A stretch of 64,000 nt of DNA from Gemmataceae bacterium (GTDB lineage: Bacteria > Planctomycetota > Planctomycetia > Gemmatales > Gemmataceae): positions 1 through 64,000 of the forward strand of contig JANWVV010000010.1 in NCBI GenBank assembly GCA_025055795.1. The letters are read 5' to 3'. Both the position numbers and the translations under genes were made by a program. Below, in pieces: positions 8,491 through 17,025 of the stretch. Positions within the stretch are counted from its first letter, which is position 1; each line of letters opens with the position of its first letter. The notes beneath the pieces are model-generated. The model was not told the origin of the DNA and searched no databases. It saw only the letters and a program-made list of their open reading frames with translations.

Positions 8491-9876
8491 TTACGGAGGT
8501 GGGGAGACGGGCGGCTGAGAGGGCAGGCGGATGATGAAGCAAGTATGGTCCGGACGCCGTTGCCAGCAAAGGGAGCCGCCATGGGCTTCGATCAGGCGTT
8601 TGGCCACAGCCAGACCCAGACCGATGCCTTCCGGTTTTCCTGTGACGAACGGATCGAAGAGCCGCTCGGCTAGTTGTGGTGGTGGTCCGGGACCGCTATC
8701 GCAGACTTCCAGAATGACCGTGGGGGGTTCGTACCGGCACTGCAACCGGACCCATCCCCCTTCGCCAGCAGCCTCCAAGGCATTAGTCAGCAGGTTGGCA
8801 ACCGCCTGGTGTAGTTGCTCCGGATCGGCAGTCAGTGGACAGGGGGTATCGGGTCGCTGCCAGTGCAGGACCACACCGGCGTGCCGTGCCTGGGGTAAAT
8901 ACAGCGGTACTATCTGATCGAGCAGGTCCCGCCCATCAATGGACCGCAGGGCCAGAGCCGGGGGGCGACCCAACATCAGGAACTGACGGATGGACGCTTC
9001 CAAACGGGTTAGTTGTCGCAATGCCACCTGCAAAGGTTCCGGGTCAGGCAGGGCAGGGTTCTCCTGCAGGTACAGCTGGATAGCCAGGCGGGCACCGGCG
9101 GCTGCATTACGCAACTGATGTGCCAGTCCACTGGAGAACTGGCCCAGAAGTCGCAAACGTTCGGCATGTTGCAACTGCTGATGGAGCTGAGCGAGCTGTC
9201 CGGCCATGTCGTTGAGGGCGACAGCCAGATCACGCAATTCGTCATCGGCGGCAGGCAACGGTTGGGGACGCAGATCGCCCGCGGCGATCAAACGGGTACG
9301 GGCATGCAACTGCCGTAGACGACGCAGTAGCTGAGCACTCAGGGTCCACATCAAGGCAAAGGCGCACAGGCCGCTGACACTTCCCAGCCACAGCAAGGGC
9401 CGAATGGCCTCAGCGATCGCCTGACGACGCAAGGTTTCCGGGTACAAAATGAACAGCTCGGCTCCGGCTTGCGGGTGAGGTGGTTTGAGCACGATCCGCC
9501 GGCAACGATACTGTTGCTCTTCCAGCACCTGAACCGGACCGAGGAACAGATCGTCGTCCGAATATGGGCCCTCTTCCAGCAAACGCAAGGTTTCCGGGTT
9601 CACTGTAAGGGTGGACTCCACACCGCCGCCGGGCAGCCGCAGGATGAATTCGGCTCCGGACAGTCCCTTCATCTGCTCCAGGACTCGGGCGGTCAGGGGA
9701 AAGGTGCTGCGAGGTTCGGCCAAGGTGCGCGCCACCGCTGCTTGCTGGGCGGCTAGTTGCTCCTCAGCGTGCCGAGCGGCGGACCAGGCCGTCCAGGCAG
9801 TAGCCCCGGCTTCTCCAAAGACCAGCAATACCAGGGGCCACAGCAGACGATAACGCAACGACAAACGCATCGCCAT
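8491..9876 (-). CDS. Membrane sensor histidine kinase with HAMP domain
   Basis: A 461-residue sensor kinase: TM1 at about residues 10-28, an extracytoplasmic domain of about 130 residues, TM2 at about 162-182, HAMP at 183-235, a dimerisation helix with H253, and an HATPase domain with N box (NLLTNALEAA), G1 box (DSGPGP) and G2 box (GIGLGLAVAK). The phosphoacceptor motif is AHQLRN rather than the usual H-E-hydrophobic-R/K-N, so the acidic residue after His is replaced by Gln. No response regulator lies beside it, so it is an orphan kinase here. It precedes htpG by 63 nt in the same direction. ATG at 9876 or 9870 are both possible starts; neither has a strong SD. Confidence 0.85.
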   Translation of the reverse strand: MAMRLSLRYRLLWPLVLLVFGEAGATAWTAWSAARHAEEQLAAQQAAVARTLAEPRSTFPLTARVLEQMKGLSGAEFILRLPGGGVESTLTVNPETLRLLEEGPYSDDDLFLGPVQVLEEQQYRCRRIVLKPPHPQAGAELFILYPETLRRQAIAEAIRPLLWLGSVSGLCAFALMWTLSAQLLRRLRQLHARTRLIAAGDLRPQPLPAADDELRDLAVALNDMAGQLAQLHQQLQHAERLRLLGQFSSGLAHQLRNAAAGARLAIQLYLQENPALPDPEPLQVALRQLTRLEASIRQFLMLGRPPALALRSIDGRDLLDQIVPLYLPQARHAGVVLHWQRPDTPCPLTADPEQLHQAVANLLTNALEAAGEGGWVRLQCRYEPPTVILEVCDSGPGPPPQLAERLFDPFVTGKPEGIGLGLAVAKRLIEAHGGSLCWQRRPDHTCFIIRLPSQPPVSPPP

Positions 9877-10286
9877 TCTCGATCTTCACAGAAACAGCCG
9901 GGTACCAGACTGAACGTCACCGATCAGTCCTCGGCGTACTGCAGATTATCAGGATAATGTCGGTATTTCGGTCTAACCATGAGGAATGAAGCGGAGCGTT
10001 ACTCAACCAACGCGGTCCCCCGACCGATTTTTGTCATTGTAAAACTCGACTGAGGTGTACTAATCTTGAAGCCTGTCACCAGGTGGTCCTAAGGATCGGT
10101 GGTGTGGCTGTCAGGACGTGTGATAAATACGGCGGGCTGGCAGCCAATCATGGCCCCACGCGTCTAACCCGGTTGAAACAACTAAGAGGTACTAACCAAG
10201 TAAGCGGAGCCACAGGATTATTCTGTGGCACGTTGGATGGGCACGACGCAGAACCTGCTTAGACGGGGCGTGGAAGATATCAAGGA
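9877..10286. other. Intergenic region, no gene recognised
   Basis: About 410 bases between the fabF-like gene end and the histidine kinase start, with both genes on the minus strand. It should hold the kinase promoter. The one clear structure is a hairpin at 10209-10229. No RNA gene was recognised. Confidence 0.45.
10209..10229 (-). terminator. Hairpin 58 nt downstream of fabF-like gene
   Basis: GCCACAG and CTGTGGC form a perfect 7-bp stem with a 7-nt AT-rich loop, 58 nt past the stop codon of the fabF-like gene. No U-tract follows on the minus strand, so an intrinsic terminator is not proven; a 3'-end stabilising hairpin is equally possible. Confidence 0.3.
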
Positions 10287-11579
10287 TCAAATAGCGGCCA
10301 TAACGAGGGCACCGTTCTGACCGCCGAAGCCGAAACTGGTGGACAGGGCATATTTGACCCGACCTTCGCGGGCGACGTTAGGTATATAGTCCAGATCGCA
10401 TTGGGGGTCGGGGTACTTGAGATTGATGGTGGGCGGATAAATCTGCGTTTTGAGGCTCAAGGCTAAGGCCGCAGCCTCGATAGCACCGCTGGCACCGATG
10501 GAATGGCCGATCATCGACTTGATGGACGACAGTTGGACTTTGCGGGCATATTCACCGAAGACGCGTTTGACCGCTTGGGTTTCCATCGCATCGTTGAGTC
10601 GGGTGCTGGTGCCGTGGGCATTGATGTAGCCGACGTCGCGGAAGTCGACGCGGGCTTCGCGTAAGGCAGCCTGGATGGCCCGGGCGCCGCCCCGCCCTTC
10701 CGGATCGGGCTTTGTCACGGAGTAGGCATCAAAGGAACTGCCCCATCCCAGCACTTCGGCATAGATGGTGGCATTGCGGGCCTTGGCATGTTCGTATTCT
10801 TCCAGGACTAGAACAGCGGCCCCCTCGCTCAGGACGAAGCCATCGCGGAGCCGGTCGAAGGGGCGGGAGCGCTCTTGCGGGGCCAGTTCCGTGCTGCGGC
10901 TGAGCGTGCCTAAGGCCGTGTAGGCCAGCAGCATGAGAGGGTCGATGCGGCTGTCGGCGCCGCCGGCTAGCATGATGTCCGCGTCGCCGCGGGCAATTAG
11001 TCGGAAGGCCTCGCCCACCGCCTGGGTACCGGCTACACAAGCGGTTACCACGGTATTGTTAGGCCCTTGGCAATTGAATGCCATGGAAATGTGGGCGGCA
11101 GTCATATTGGGCAAGTATTTGAGCAGCCACAGCGGAAACAAAGCACCGTCTGGGCGTGAGGAGTCGGCCAGGCCACGGGGGTCGAAACCACCATTTTCGT
11201 GGACAGCCCGCGCCAGCAGCGGTGCCAACTCGCCCAAATCAATGGGAACCAACCCTGCCCCCATCACGACACCGAAACGTTCAGGTACAATTTTGTTCAG
11301 ATCTAGTCCGCTATCGGCAACCGCCAGGCCGGCGGCACCAATGCCAAAGCGGGCCGCTCGACCCATTACCTTCAGCGATTTGCGAAAAGCCGGTGGAATG
11401 AACGGCTCAGGGTCGAAATCGAGTACCTCTCCCGCCACTTGAATCGGATGTTGAGAGGCATCGAAGGAACGGATAGGGCCGATACCGCTACGCCCCTCGA
11501 TGCAGGCTTTCCAAAAAGCATCCTTCCCAATGCCGTTGGGGGCGACCACCCCGAGGCCGGTCACCACTACCCTACGCAT
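10287..11579 (-). CDS. fabF: 3-oxoacyl-ACP synthase II (KAS II/FabF-like)
   Basis: Condensing enzyme that extends acyl-ACP with malonyl-ACP in fatty acid or polyketide-like synthesis. The 430-residue product starts MRRVVVTGLGVV, the usual KAS beginning. The catalytic triad is present: Cys181 in TACVAGTQ, a His near 320 in NAHGTSTRLND, and a His near 357 in GHSIGASGA. The long frame upstream of 11579 is leader sequence, not protein. No acyl carrier, ketoreductase or malonyltransferase gene is adjacent, so it could be a stand-alone FabF or a specialised KAS for an unusual lipid. The leader carries two hairpins (11651-11670, 11685-11714). Confidence 0.88.
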   Translation of the reverse strand: MRRVVVTGLGVVAPNGIGKDAFWKACIEGRSGIGPIRSFDASQHPIQVAGEVLDFDPEPFIPPAFRKSLKVMGRAARFGIGAAGLAVADSGLDLNKIVPERFGVVMGAGLVPIDLGELAPLLARAVHENGGFDPRGLADSSRPDGALFPLWLLKYLPNMTAAHISMAFNCQGPNNTVVTACVAGTQAVGEAFRLIARGDADIMLAGGADSRIDPLMLLAYTALGTLSRSTELAPQERSRPFDRLRDGFVLSEGAAVLVLEEYEHAKARNATIYAEVLGWGSSFDAYSVTKPDPEGRGGARAIQAALREARVDFRDVGYINAHGTSTRLNDAMETQAVKRVFGEYARKVQLSSIKSMIGHSIGASGAIEAAALALSLKTQIYPPTINLKYPDPQCDLDYIPNVAREGRVKYALSTSFGFGGQNGALVMAAI

Positions 11580-11650
11580 GATGCCCACCCCCACACACTT
11601 GCCCCTCCCGCCTCCTTCCTGAGTCGAGCCTGGACATATCCATTTTCGGA

Positions 11651-11670
11651 CTCTGTCGCTCCCGACAGAG
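11651..11670 (-). promoter_or_regulatory. Hairpin in the fabF leader, proximal
   Basis: CTCTGTCG and CGACAGAG form a perfect 8-bp stem closed by a 4-nt loop, 72 nt before the fabF-like start. With the second stem at 11685-11714 it makes a two-hairpin leader. A cis-regulatory RNA role is inference. Confidence 0.4.
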
Positions 11671-11684
11671 CTTTCCTTTGATTC

Positions 11685-11714
11685 CAACCAGTCCCCTCCC
11701 CCTTGGGCTGGTTG
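11685..11714 (-). promoter_or_regulatory. Hairpin in the fabF leader, distal
   Basis: CAACCAG-T-CCC (11685-11695) pairs with GGGCTGGTTG (11705-11714), a 10-bp stem with one bulged base and a 9-nt loop. It lies 15 nt upstream of the proximal hairpin in the direction of fabF transcription. Confidence 0.4.
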
Positions 11715-12500
11715 CATCTTTATTCCTGTTTTTCCTATTTCTCCTATCCTATGTATATTTACCAACAGCGTCTTCTTTTCGCAACTTTTTTGCTACCTAT
11801 CGGTCTGAGTAAATCTGCTTATTTTATCTCTTTTGATCCCTTTGACACTTTTCGTTATCACCTGAGGTAGATGTTTCCCGGCGGCTGGGCCCTCCATGGC
11901 CATGCAGTAACATGTACTCCCACCAGCACGAATCATTACTTCGTCGCTTAACAAAGAACGGTTTTCGTAGTCATTCCCAAGTCAACCTTCGCCTTCAACT
12001 GAAGAACGTGTGCCGTGCTACCACATGCGCCGACACAGGTTTGGTAGTTCGCAAAATTCGTGCCCAATCTCGCATATTCGGAAAGATAGGGGTTTTGCAC
12101 GGACCAGGATATTTGACATAAAGATATAGTGAATAAAATTTTACATCTACCCGGAGCATCCGTGTTTGCCGAGCATCGCGATGGTGCTGATATTGCTCAC
12201 TTGTGAAAACCTTGTTGCATCGCCCTTGGATGGACAACGATGTCAGAAATGAATGAAGGTGCAAATGAAAAGTCTGGTGTCAGCTAGATCTTCAGGTGAG
12301 TTATTAGCGAACAAATTAAGCGGTCGTCAGAGGAGTTAGCTGAAAGCCGAATCGATGACCATTGGATGATGAGTGCTCACGCAAGAGTATGTGACGGTCC
12401 GTGGCGAGGAGGTCGGACGTGAGCTATAGTTGTGGGATAATGGCTGTGATAGCGCGGGCGAGCAGTTGGAGGTAACTAAGCCCGGGAAACGGAAGTGTCC

Positions 12501-13466
12501 ATGGCGTCGTCATCGCCCAGGTTGCCTGTGAGCGACGATCCCTTACCGGAACTGGTAGCGGCCTTGCAATCGGGGGACGCAGCGCAGCGATTGCGTGCAG
12601 CCCGTGATTTGGGGCGTTTGGGGCCGCTGGCCAGCGAAGCCCTGAGCGACCTGATGCGGGCCACGCAGGATAGCGACAGCCGGGTGCGGGAAGCAGCCGC
12701 GGCCGCCATCGGGGGCATGGGAAGTGTAGCCCTCCCGGAGCTGACCACTCTGTTGCGTCATGCCGACAAGTATGTCCGACGGCAAGCTGTTTGGGCCTTG
12801 GGACGGCTGGGACGAGCGGCTCAGCCCGCCTTGCCGGCCCTGTGTACCGCCCTCAAAGATAGTGACCCGCGAACGGCCAGCGGTGCCGCTCAGGCGTTAG
12901 GCAATCTGGGCGATGCGGGCACCGCAGCCATTCCGGCGCTGACCGAGGCAATGTGCGGAACTAACATCGTGCTGTGCCGCCTAGCGGCCAAAGCACTGAG
13001 TCAGATTGGTCTACCGGCCCTGTCCACACTCATTGCCCACCTATATCATCATGATCCGTTTGTGCGGGGAGAAGCGGCTTTAGCAGTAGGATGGCTCGGA
13101 CCGACGGCGCAGGCAGCCGTCCCTCATCTGGCTCGTTTGCTCCGTGAAGCCGAATGGGGAAACGCTGCCGAGGCCAATCATCCAGTGCTGCCTTTGGAAC
13201 AACGTCGCACACCGCTGCGGGCCAGCGATAGTGACGCTGATTCGGCTACCCCTCCCCAACTGACTTGCGAGTCTGGCGAAGAGGCTCTTCCTCCGGAATA
13301 TAGCAGTTTGGTTCATGCAGCCCTGTCGCTGGGGCGGCTTGGTCGATCCGCCCGCACCGCCTTGCCCGTGCTGCACACCGCTGCTGAACGCGGCTTCCCG
13401 GCATTACGTCGAGCGGCCCGTCAGGCCATCGAACATATCCTTGCCGACTGTAACGACTCGGCCTGA
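12501..13466 (+). CDS. HEAT-repeat (PBS lyase-type) protein
   Basis: A 321-residue all-helical solenoid. Units of about 31-37 residues with the pattern R-x-x-A-A-x-x-L-G-x-L-G recur from residue 25 to 205 (for example RLRAARDLGRLG, VRRQAVWALGRLG, ASGAAQALGNLGDAG, VRGEAALAVGWLG) and resume near residue 260. An acidic, low-complexity linker separates the two blocks. There is no signal peptide or membrane segment, so it is a cytoplasmic scaffold or protein-binding module of unknown partner. The start is ATG at 12501 (SD-like GGAAG just before) or GTG at 12495. It stands alone. The function cannot be told from repeats alone. Confidence 0.8.
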   Translation: MASSSPRLPVSDDPLPELVAALQSGDAAQRLRAARDLGRLGPLASEALSDLMRATQDSDSRVREAAAAAIGGMGSVALPELTTLLRHADKYVRRQAVWALGRLGRAAQPALPALCTALKDSDPRTASGAAQALGNLGDAGTAAIPALTEAMCGTNIVLCRLAAKALSQIGLPALSTLIAHLYHHDPFVRGEAALAVGWLGPTAQAAVPHLARLLREAEWGNAAEANHPVLPLEQRRTPLRASDSDADSATPPQLTCESGEEALPPEYSSLVHAALSLGRLGRSARTALPVLHTAAERGFPALRRAARQAIEHILADCNDSA

Positions 13467-13928
13467 GACATCTGGTTTGACGATCTTTTCACTCCAGCCA
13501 GCCAGATGGTGGGAAAGAAACCCACCGGCGGACACTCGCTAGTGCCGGACGCATAAACTATCCCTGCTGCCCGGGCGGAACCCTGGTCGCTGTGAGTCTG
13601 CCCACCATGGCTTAATACGACCAGTACAGCGCCCAGCTAGTTCTGCCAGAAAATGGGCAACGACGGCCGCGCAGCGGAGGAGGTACACTGCTGGGAGCCG
13701 CCCAAAGGCGGTTGCAATGGACAGGCATGATGGGACATTCAAACAGTAGTCTGGTGGCTAGCGATGCTGGTCTGTCGAAGTATACCGCGTGCTGGCTGCT
13801 TCGAGTGATCAAGTAAAAAGACGGCCGTTTCGCTGCAGGATGGTACGAACCACTAAATGGCTACAAAATCCGAAACGTCGACATGTTGAACCGATAAACG
13901 GTTACTAGAACTGAAAGGGCAGGCAAGC
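13467..13928. other. Intergenic region between HEAT-repeat gene and galE
   Basis: About 460 bases without a supported gene. A hairpin, GGTGGG/CCCACC with a 7-nt A-rich loop (13508-13526), lies 42 nt after the HEAT-repeat stop and may mark its 3' end; no T-run follows. The galE promoter should be in the right half, but no clear boxes were seen. Confidence 0.4.
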
Positions 13929-14912
13929 ATGCGTGTGTTAGTAACGGGCGGGGCTGGTTATGTGGGCAGTTTTACGGTACGACGACTGCTCCAGCACGGC
14001 CACACAGTGACCGTGTTTGATAATCTCAGTACGGGGCATCGTCAAGCTGTGCCGCCCGAGTGCCTGGTGGAGGGGGACTTGCGCGATGCCGACCAGATCG
14101 ATCAACTGCTGATCGTGCAACGCGTGGAGGCGGTCATCCACTTTGCGGCCCTGTGCCAGGTAGCCGAATCCGTTCGCGAACCGGCACGCTACTACGTCAA
14201 CAACGTGTTGTATGGCTTGCAGTTGCTGGAACGCTGCCGTCGGAACGGGGTGGGGATTTTCATCTTCTCGAGCAGTTGTGCCGTCTACGGCGTTCCCCCA
14301 CAAGTGCCCATACCGGAAGATGCACCGTTGGTTCCCATCCAGCCCTATGGCCGTACGAAACTAGCCTTTGAGTATGCCTTGGCGGATTATGCCACGGCGT
14401 ATGGCATGGCTGCAGTGGCCTTGCGGTATTTCAACGCAGCCGGTGCAGCGCCGGACGGCAGTATGGGGGAAGATCACGAGCCGGAAAGCCATCTGATTCC
14501 GCGGGTATTACGGACCGCTTTGGGCCAGCAAGCCTCCGTGGACATCTACGGTACCGATTATCCCACACCTGATGGTACCTGCGTGCGGGACTACGTGCAC
14601 GTCGAGGATCTGGCCGCGGCCCACGTGTTGGCGTTGGAAAAAGCCGTCGCCGGTCGACTAATTGCCTACAACGTCGGGTTGGGTCAGGGATACAGCGTCC
14701 GGCAGGTCATCGCGACGGCAGAACAGGTGACTGGCCAACGGCTGAAGGTCCGCGAGCAGCCTCGCCGCGGGGGGGATCCGCCTGTGCTCATCGCTGACAA
14801 CCAGCGGATCCGTCAGGAATGGGGTTGGCAACCCCAGTATACCCAGTTGTACGACATCATCGCGACAGCTTGGGAATGGCACCGTCGACACCCCCATGGC
14901 TATGGCCGCTAA
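13929..14912 (+). CDS. galE: UDP-glucose 4-epimerase
   Basis: Short-chain dehydrogenase-fold enzyme that interconverts UDP-glucose and UDP-galactose for the Leloir pathway and cell-surface sugars. The 327-residue product has the NAD-binding GGAGYVGS motif at residues 7-14, the catalytic S-S-C segment near 116-118 and Y-x-x-x-K in YGRTK near residue 140. The YFNAAGA and DYVHVEDLA blocks are typical of GalE. Length is close to the usual 330-340. The ATG follows AAGGGCAGG. It is monocistronic here, with the convergent NtrC-type regulator gene downstream. Confidence 0.92.
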   Translation: MRVLVTGGAGYVGSFTVRRLLQHGHTVTVFDNLSTGHRQAVPPECLVEGDLRDADQIDQLLIVQRVEAVIHFAALCQVAESVREPARYYVNNVLYGLQLLERCRRNGVGIFIFSSSCAVYGVPPQVPIPEDAPLVPIQPYGRTKLAFEYALADYATAYGMAAVALRYFNAAGAAPDGSMGEDHEPESHLIPRVLRTALGQQASVDIYGTDYPTPDGTCVRDYVHVEDLAAAHVLALEKAVAGRLIAYNVGLGQGYSVRQVIATAEQVTGQRLKVREQPRRGGDPPVLIADNQRIRQEWGWQPQYTQLYDIIATAWEWHRRHPHGYGR

Positions 14913-15107
14913 TTGACCGACACCTCACCTGGCTGTTATCGGTCACATCAAAAAGCCGCCTACGTGCACATCCCTAAACACCGCTACGGGCGAGTGAGTT
15001 AGGGCAGAACCATGTACACGGGGCCTGAATAGTATTCATCGTTAGGCCGCAGGCCAGGGATGCTGCGATGGACTATCTGCCCGAAGGGGCACCGGTGGTT
15101 CGTCCGG

Positions 15108-16661
15108 CTATCCTGCTTTGAGACGGCGTTCTTCCTCGTACCTGTGAAGTTTGTTGTAAAGCGTTTTGAGGCTGATTCCCAGCTCGGCAGCAGTAGCCTG
15201 TTTGTTGTAGTTGTTTTTGGCATAGACTTGCAGGATGTATTCCATTTCGACGTCGGCGAGGGATTTGGCCGGCTGCCCTGGCTGTGGCGGTGGGAAAGGA
15301 ACAACAGCGGGTGCTGTCGGCGGTGGTGCTGCCGGGCTGGCAGTGGCCGCAGGGGCGGGACCGTACCCCACGGGAGCCGAGGGACAGGCCGAAGGTAAGG
15401 GGGACGCAGACCGGCTGGCATAAGGATCAGAGGGGAGAGTCGTGGCATAGGTACGGCTGGTCGAAAAACGGATGTCGTGCGGTAGATGGGCCGCGGTGAT
15501 CGGTTGGCCGCCGGAAACGATCCAGGCGTACTCCATCGCATTAGCCAGCTCACGGACATTCCCCTTGAAATCGTGGTGCATCATCAGGTCGAGCGCTTCG
15601 GGAGTCAGCAGATCGGCGACCATTTCTACGGGGCGTTTGGCCGCACGGGCCAGCAGATAGCGGGCCAAGGCGGGGATGTCTTCCCGACGTTCCCGCAGCG
15701 GCGGCAGATGCACATGGAACATGTTGAGGCGATAGAGCAGGTCCTCCCGGAACTGACCATCGGCAATCATGCGGCGCAGGTCACGGTGCGTGGCGGAAAT
15801 GATGCGGACATCCACGGTAAAGGGCACGCTATCACCGACCCGCTGAATTTCGCCCGACTCGAGGAAACGCAACAGTTTGACCTGGATGTGGCGGTCAAGT
15901 TCCCCAAGTTCGTCCAGAAAGACTGTGCCCCCATTGGCCACTTCAAAAAAGCCTTTGTGGTCGCGATCGGCCCCTGTAAAGGCTCCTTTGCGATGCCCGA
16001 ATAATTGGCTTTCCGCCAGGTGCGGGGTCAAGGCACCACAGTTGACGGGAACAAATGGCATGTCGACCCTTTTGCTTTTCTGATACAGGGCGCGGGCAAC
16101 CACTTCCTTGCCGGTACCGGTCTCGCCAGTGATCAGAACCCGGCCATCCGTCGGACCGATCCGCTCGATGAACTGCAATACCGGTTGCATCGCCGGGGAG
16201 GAACCGATGAGCAACCCAGGCCCTTCTACTGCCTGAACGCGGCGTTCCAGGGCGGCAGCCTTGTGCTTGAGCTTACGCTTTTCCTGGATACGCAACAGTA
16301 AGGCCTCGATGTCGGCCAGCTTGCACGGCTTGGTCAGATAGTCGCACGCCCCTAAACGCAGGGCTTCCACTGCTGTTTCGGTACTGCCGTAGCCGGTCAA
16401 GATGACCGCTTCCGTGTCGGGCGAATATTGCTTGAGGGCCGCCAGAACCTCCAGGCCGGCTTTGTCGTGCTCCATGCGCAAATCGAGGATAGCCGCATCG
16501 AAGGCCTGACGCTTGACGGCCTCGATTCCCGCCTTACTGTCGGGGCAAACGACCACATCGTGGCCGAGACGGGGCAACTCGGTACGCATGAATTCCCGCA
16601 GATGCGTCTCGTCGTCGACAAACAGTATCCGTAAGCGATGATGCGGCGGTGTATGAGCCAC
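15108..16661 (-). CDS. Sigma-54-dependent response regulator (NtrC family)
   Basis: A 517-residue transcription activator. The receiver domain (residues 8-125) has the acidic pair DDE, phospho-acceptor D in ILDLRM and the conserved K in LTKPCK. An AAA+ domain follows with Walker A GETGTGKE, the sigma-54 contact loop GAFTGA and Walker B TVFLDELGEL. After a proline/alanine-rich linker of about 65 residues comes a Fis-type helix-turn-helix (ELGISLKTLYNKLHRY). GTG at 16661 is chosen because AAGGAG lies 8 nt before it; the upstream extension to 16979 has no family similarity. The sensor kinase at 17026-18687 on the same strand is the likely partner. Target promoters are unknown. Confidence 0.92.
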   Translation of the reverse strand: MAHTPPHHRLRILFVDDETHLREFMRTELPRLGHDVVVCPDSKAGIEAVKRQAFDAAILDLRMEHDKAGLEVLAALKQYSPDTEAVILTGYGSTETAVEALRLGACDYLTKPCKLADIEALLLRIQEKRKLKHKAAALERRVQAVEGPGLLIGSSPAMQPVLQFIERIGPTDGRVLITGETGTGKEVVARALYQKSKRVDMPFVPVNCGALTPHLAESQLFGHRKGAFTGADRDHKGFFEVANGGTVFLDELGELDRHIQVKLLRFLESGEIQRVGDSVPFTVDVRIISATHRDLRRMIADGQFREDLLYRLNMFHVHLPPLRERREDIPALARYLLARAAKRPVEMVADLLTPEALDLMMHHDFKGNVRELANAMEYAWIVSGGQPITAAHLPHDIRFSTSRTYATTLPSDPYASRSASPLPSACPSAPVGYGPAPAATASPAAPPPTAPAVVPFPPPQPGQPAKSLADVEMEYILQVYAKNNYNKQATAAELGISLKTLYNKLHRYEEERRLKAG

Positions 16662-17025
16662 GGGCACTACTCCTTGCCAGGACCAACGCCGCCTCAAGGC
16701 GAGGCGGCCAAGGGTGTTTTGTTCGGTTTTCCCCCATGGGCCGCGCAGCTTAGGTTCTGCGTCAGAAATTGCAAGAGCGCCTGCAGGCGGCCGCACAAAT
16801 AGGTCCGCAATGCGTTCACAAGACCGTCGCGCCTCCCTGGATCGGTTCGATGGAGGTGTCAACCACACATCCCTCCGGCAGTCCAGTGTGCAGGAGAATG
16901 CGTTGGACATTCGCGTGGAGGCCCTGTCTTGCAGCAACGTTTCGCGTTTGCCGTGATTATCCTCGACCCTGTTGTCCATCGGGAACTTATGTTCGTCGGG
17001 CTAGCTGGTGTTCCTGTCAGGGGTA
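16662..17025. other. Gap between sensor kinase and NtrC-type regulator
   Basis: Both flanking genes read on the minus strand. This 364-base space is wide for a kinase/regulator operon, so the regulator may have its own promoter here. No sigma-54 or sigma-70 site was convincing and no gene was recognised. Confidence 0.4.

Larger units (their letters stand above)
11580..12500. other. Long intergenic region between fabF-like and HEAT-repeat genes
   Basis: About 920 bases. The part next to the fabF-like gene is its transcribed leader, with two hairpins and a pyrimidine-rich strand. The middle (11900-12300) has only short frames on both strands with no recognisable product. The part before 12500 must hold the promoter of the HEAT-repeat gene; no convincing box pair was found. 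Confidence 0.4.

Noticed and set aside
10223-10243. TGGCACG run as a sigma-54 promoter for the histidine kinase region
   Set aside because: The -12 element shows GG where GC is required, and the orientation does not fit a gene start.
11912-12264. Overlapping short frames on both strands upstream of the HEAT-repeat gene
   Set aside because: Neither has a start signal or likeness, and they overlap head to tail as expected by chance.
16662-16979. N-terminal extension of the NtrC-type regulator
   Set aside because: The residues before the receiver domain show no family likeness, and AAGGAG-GTG at 16661 is a strong start.
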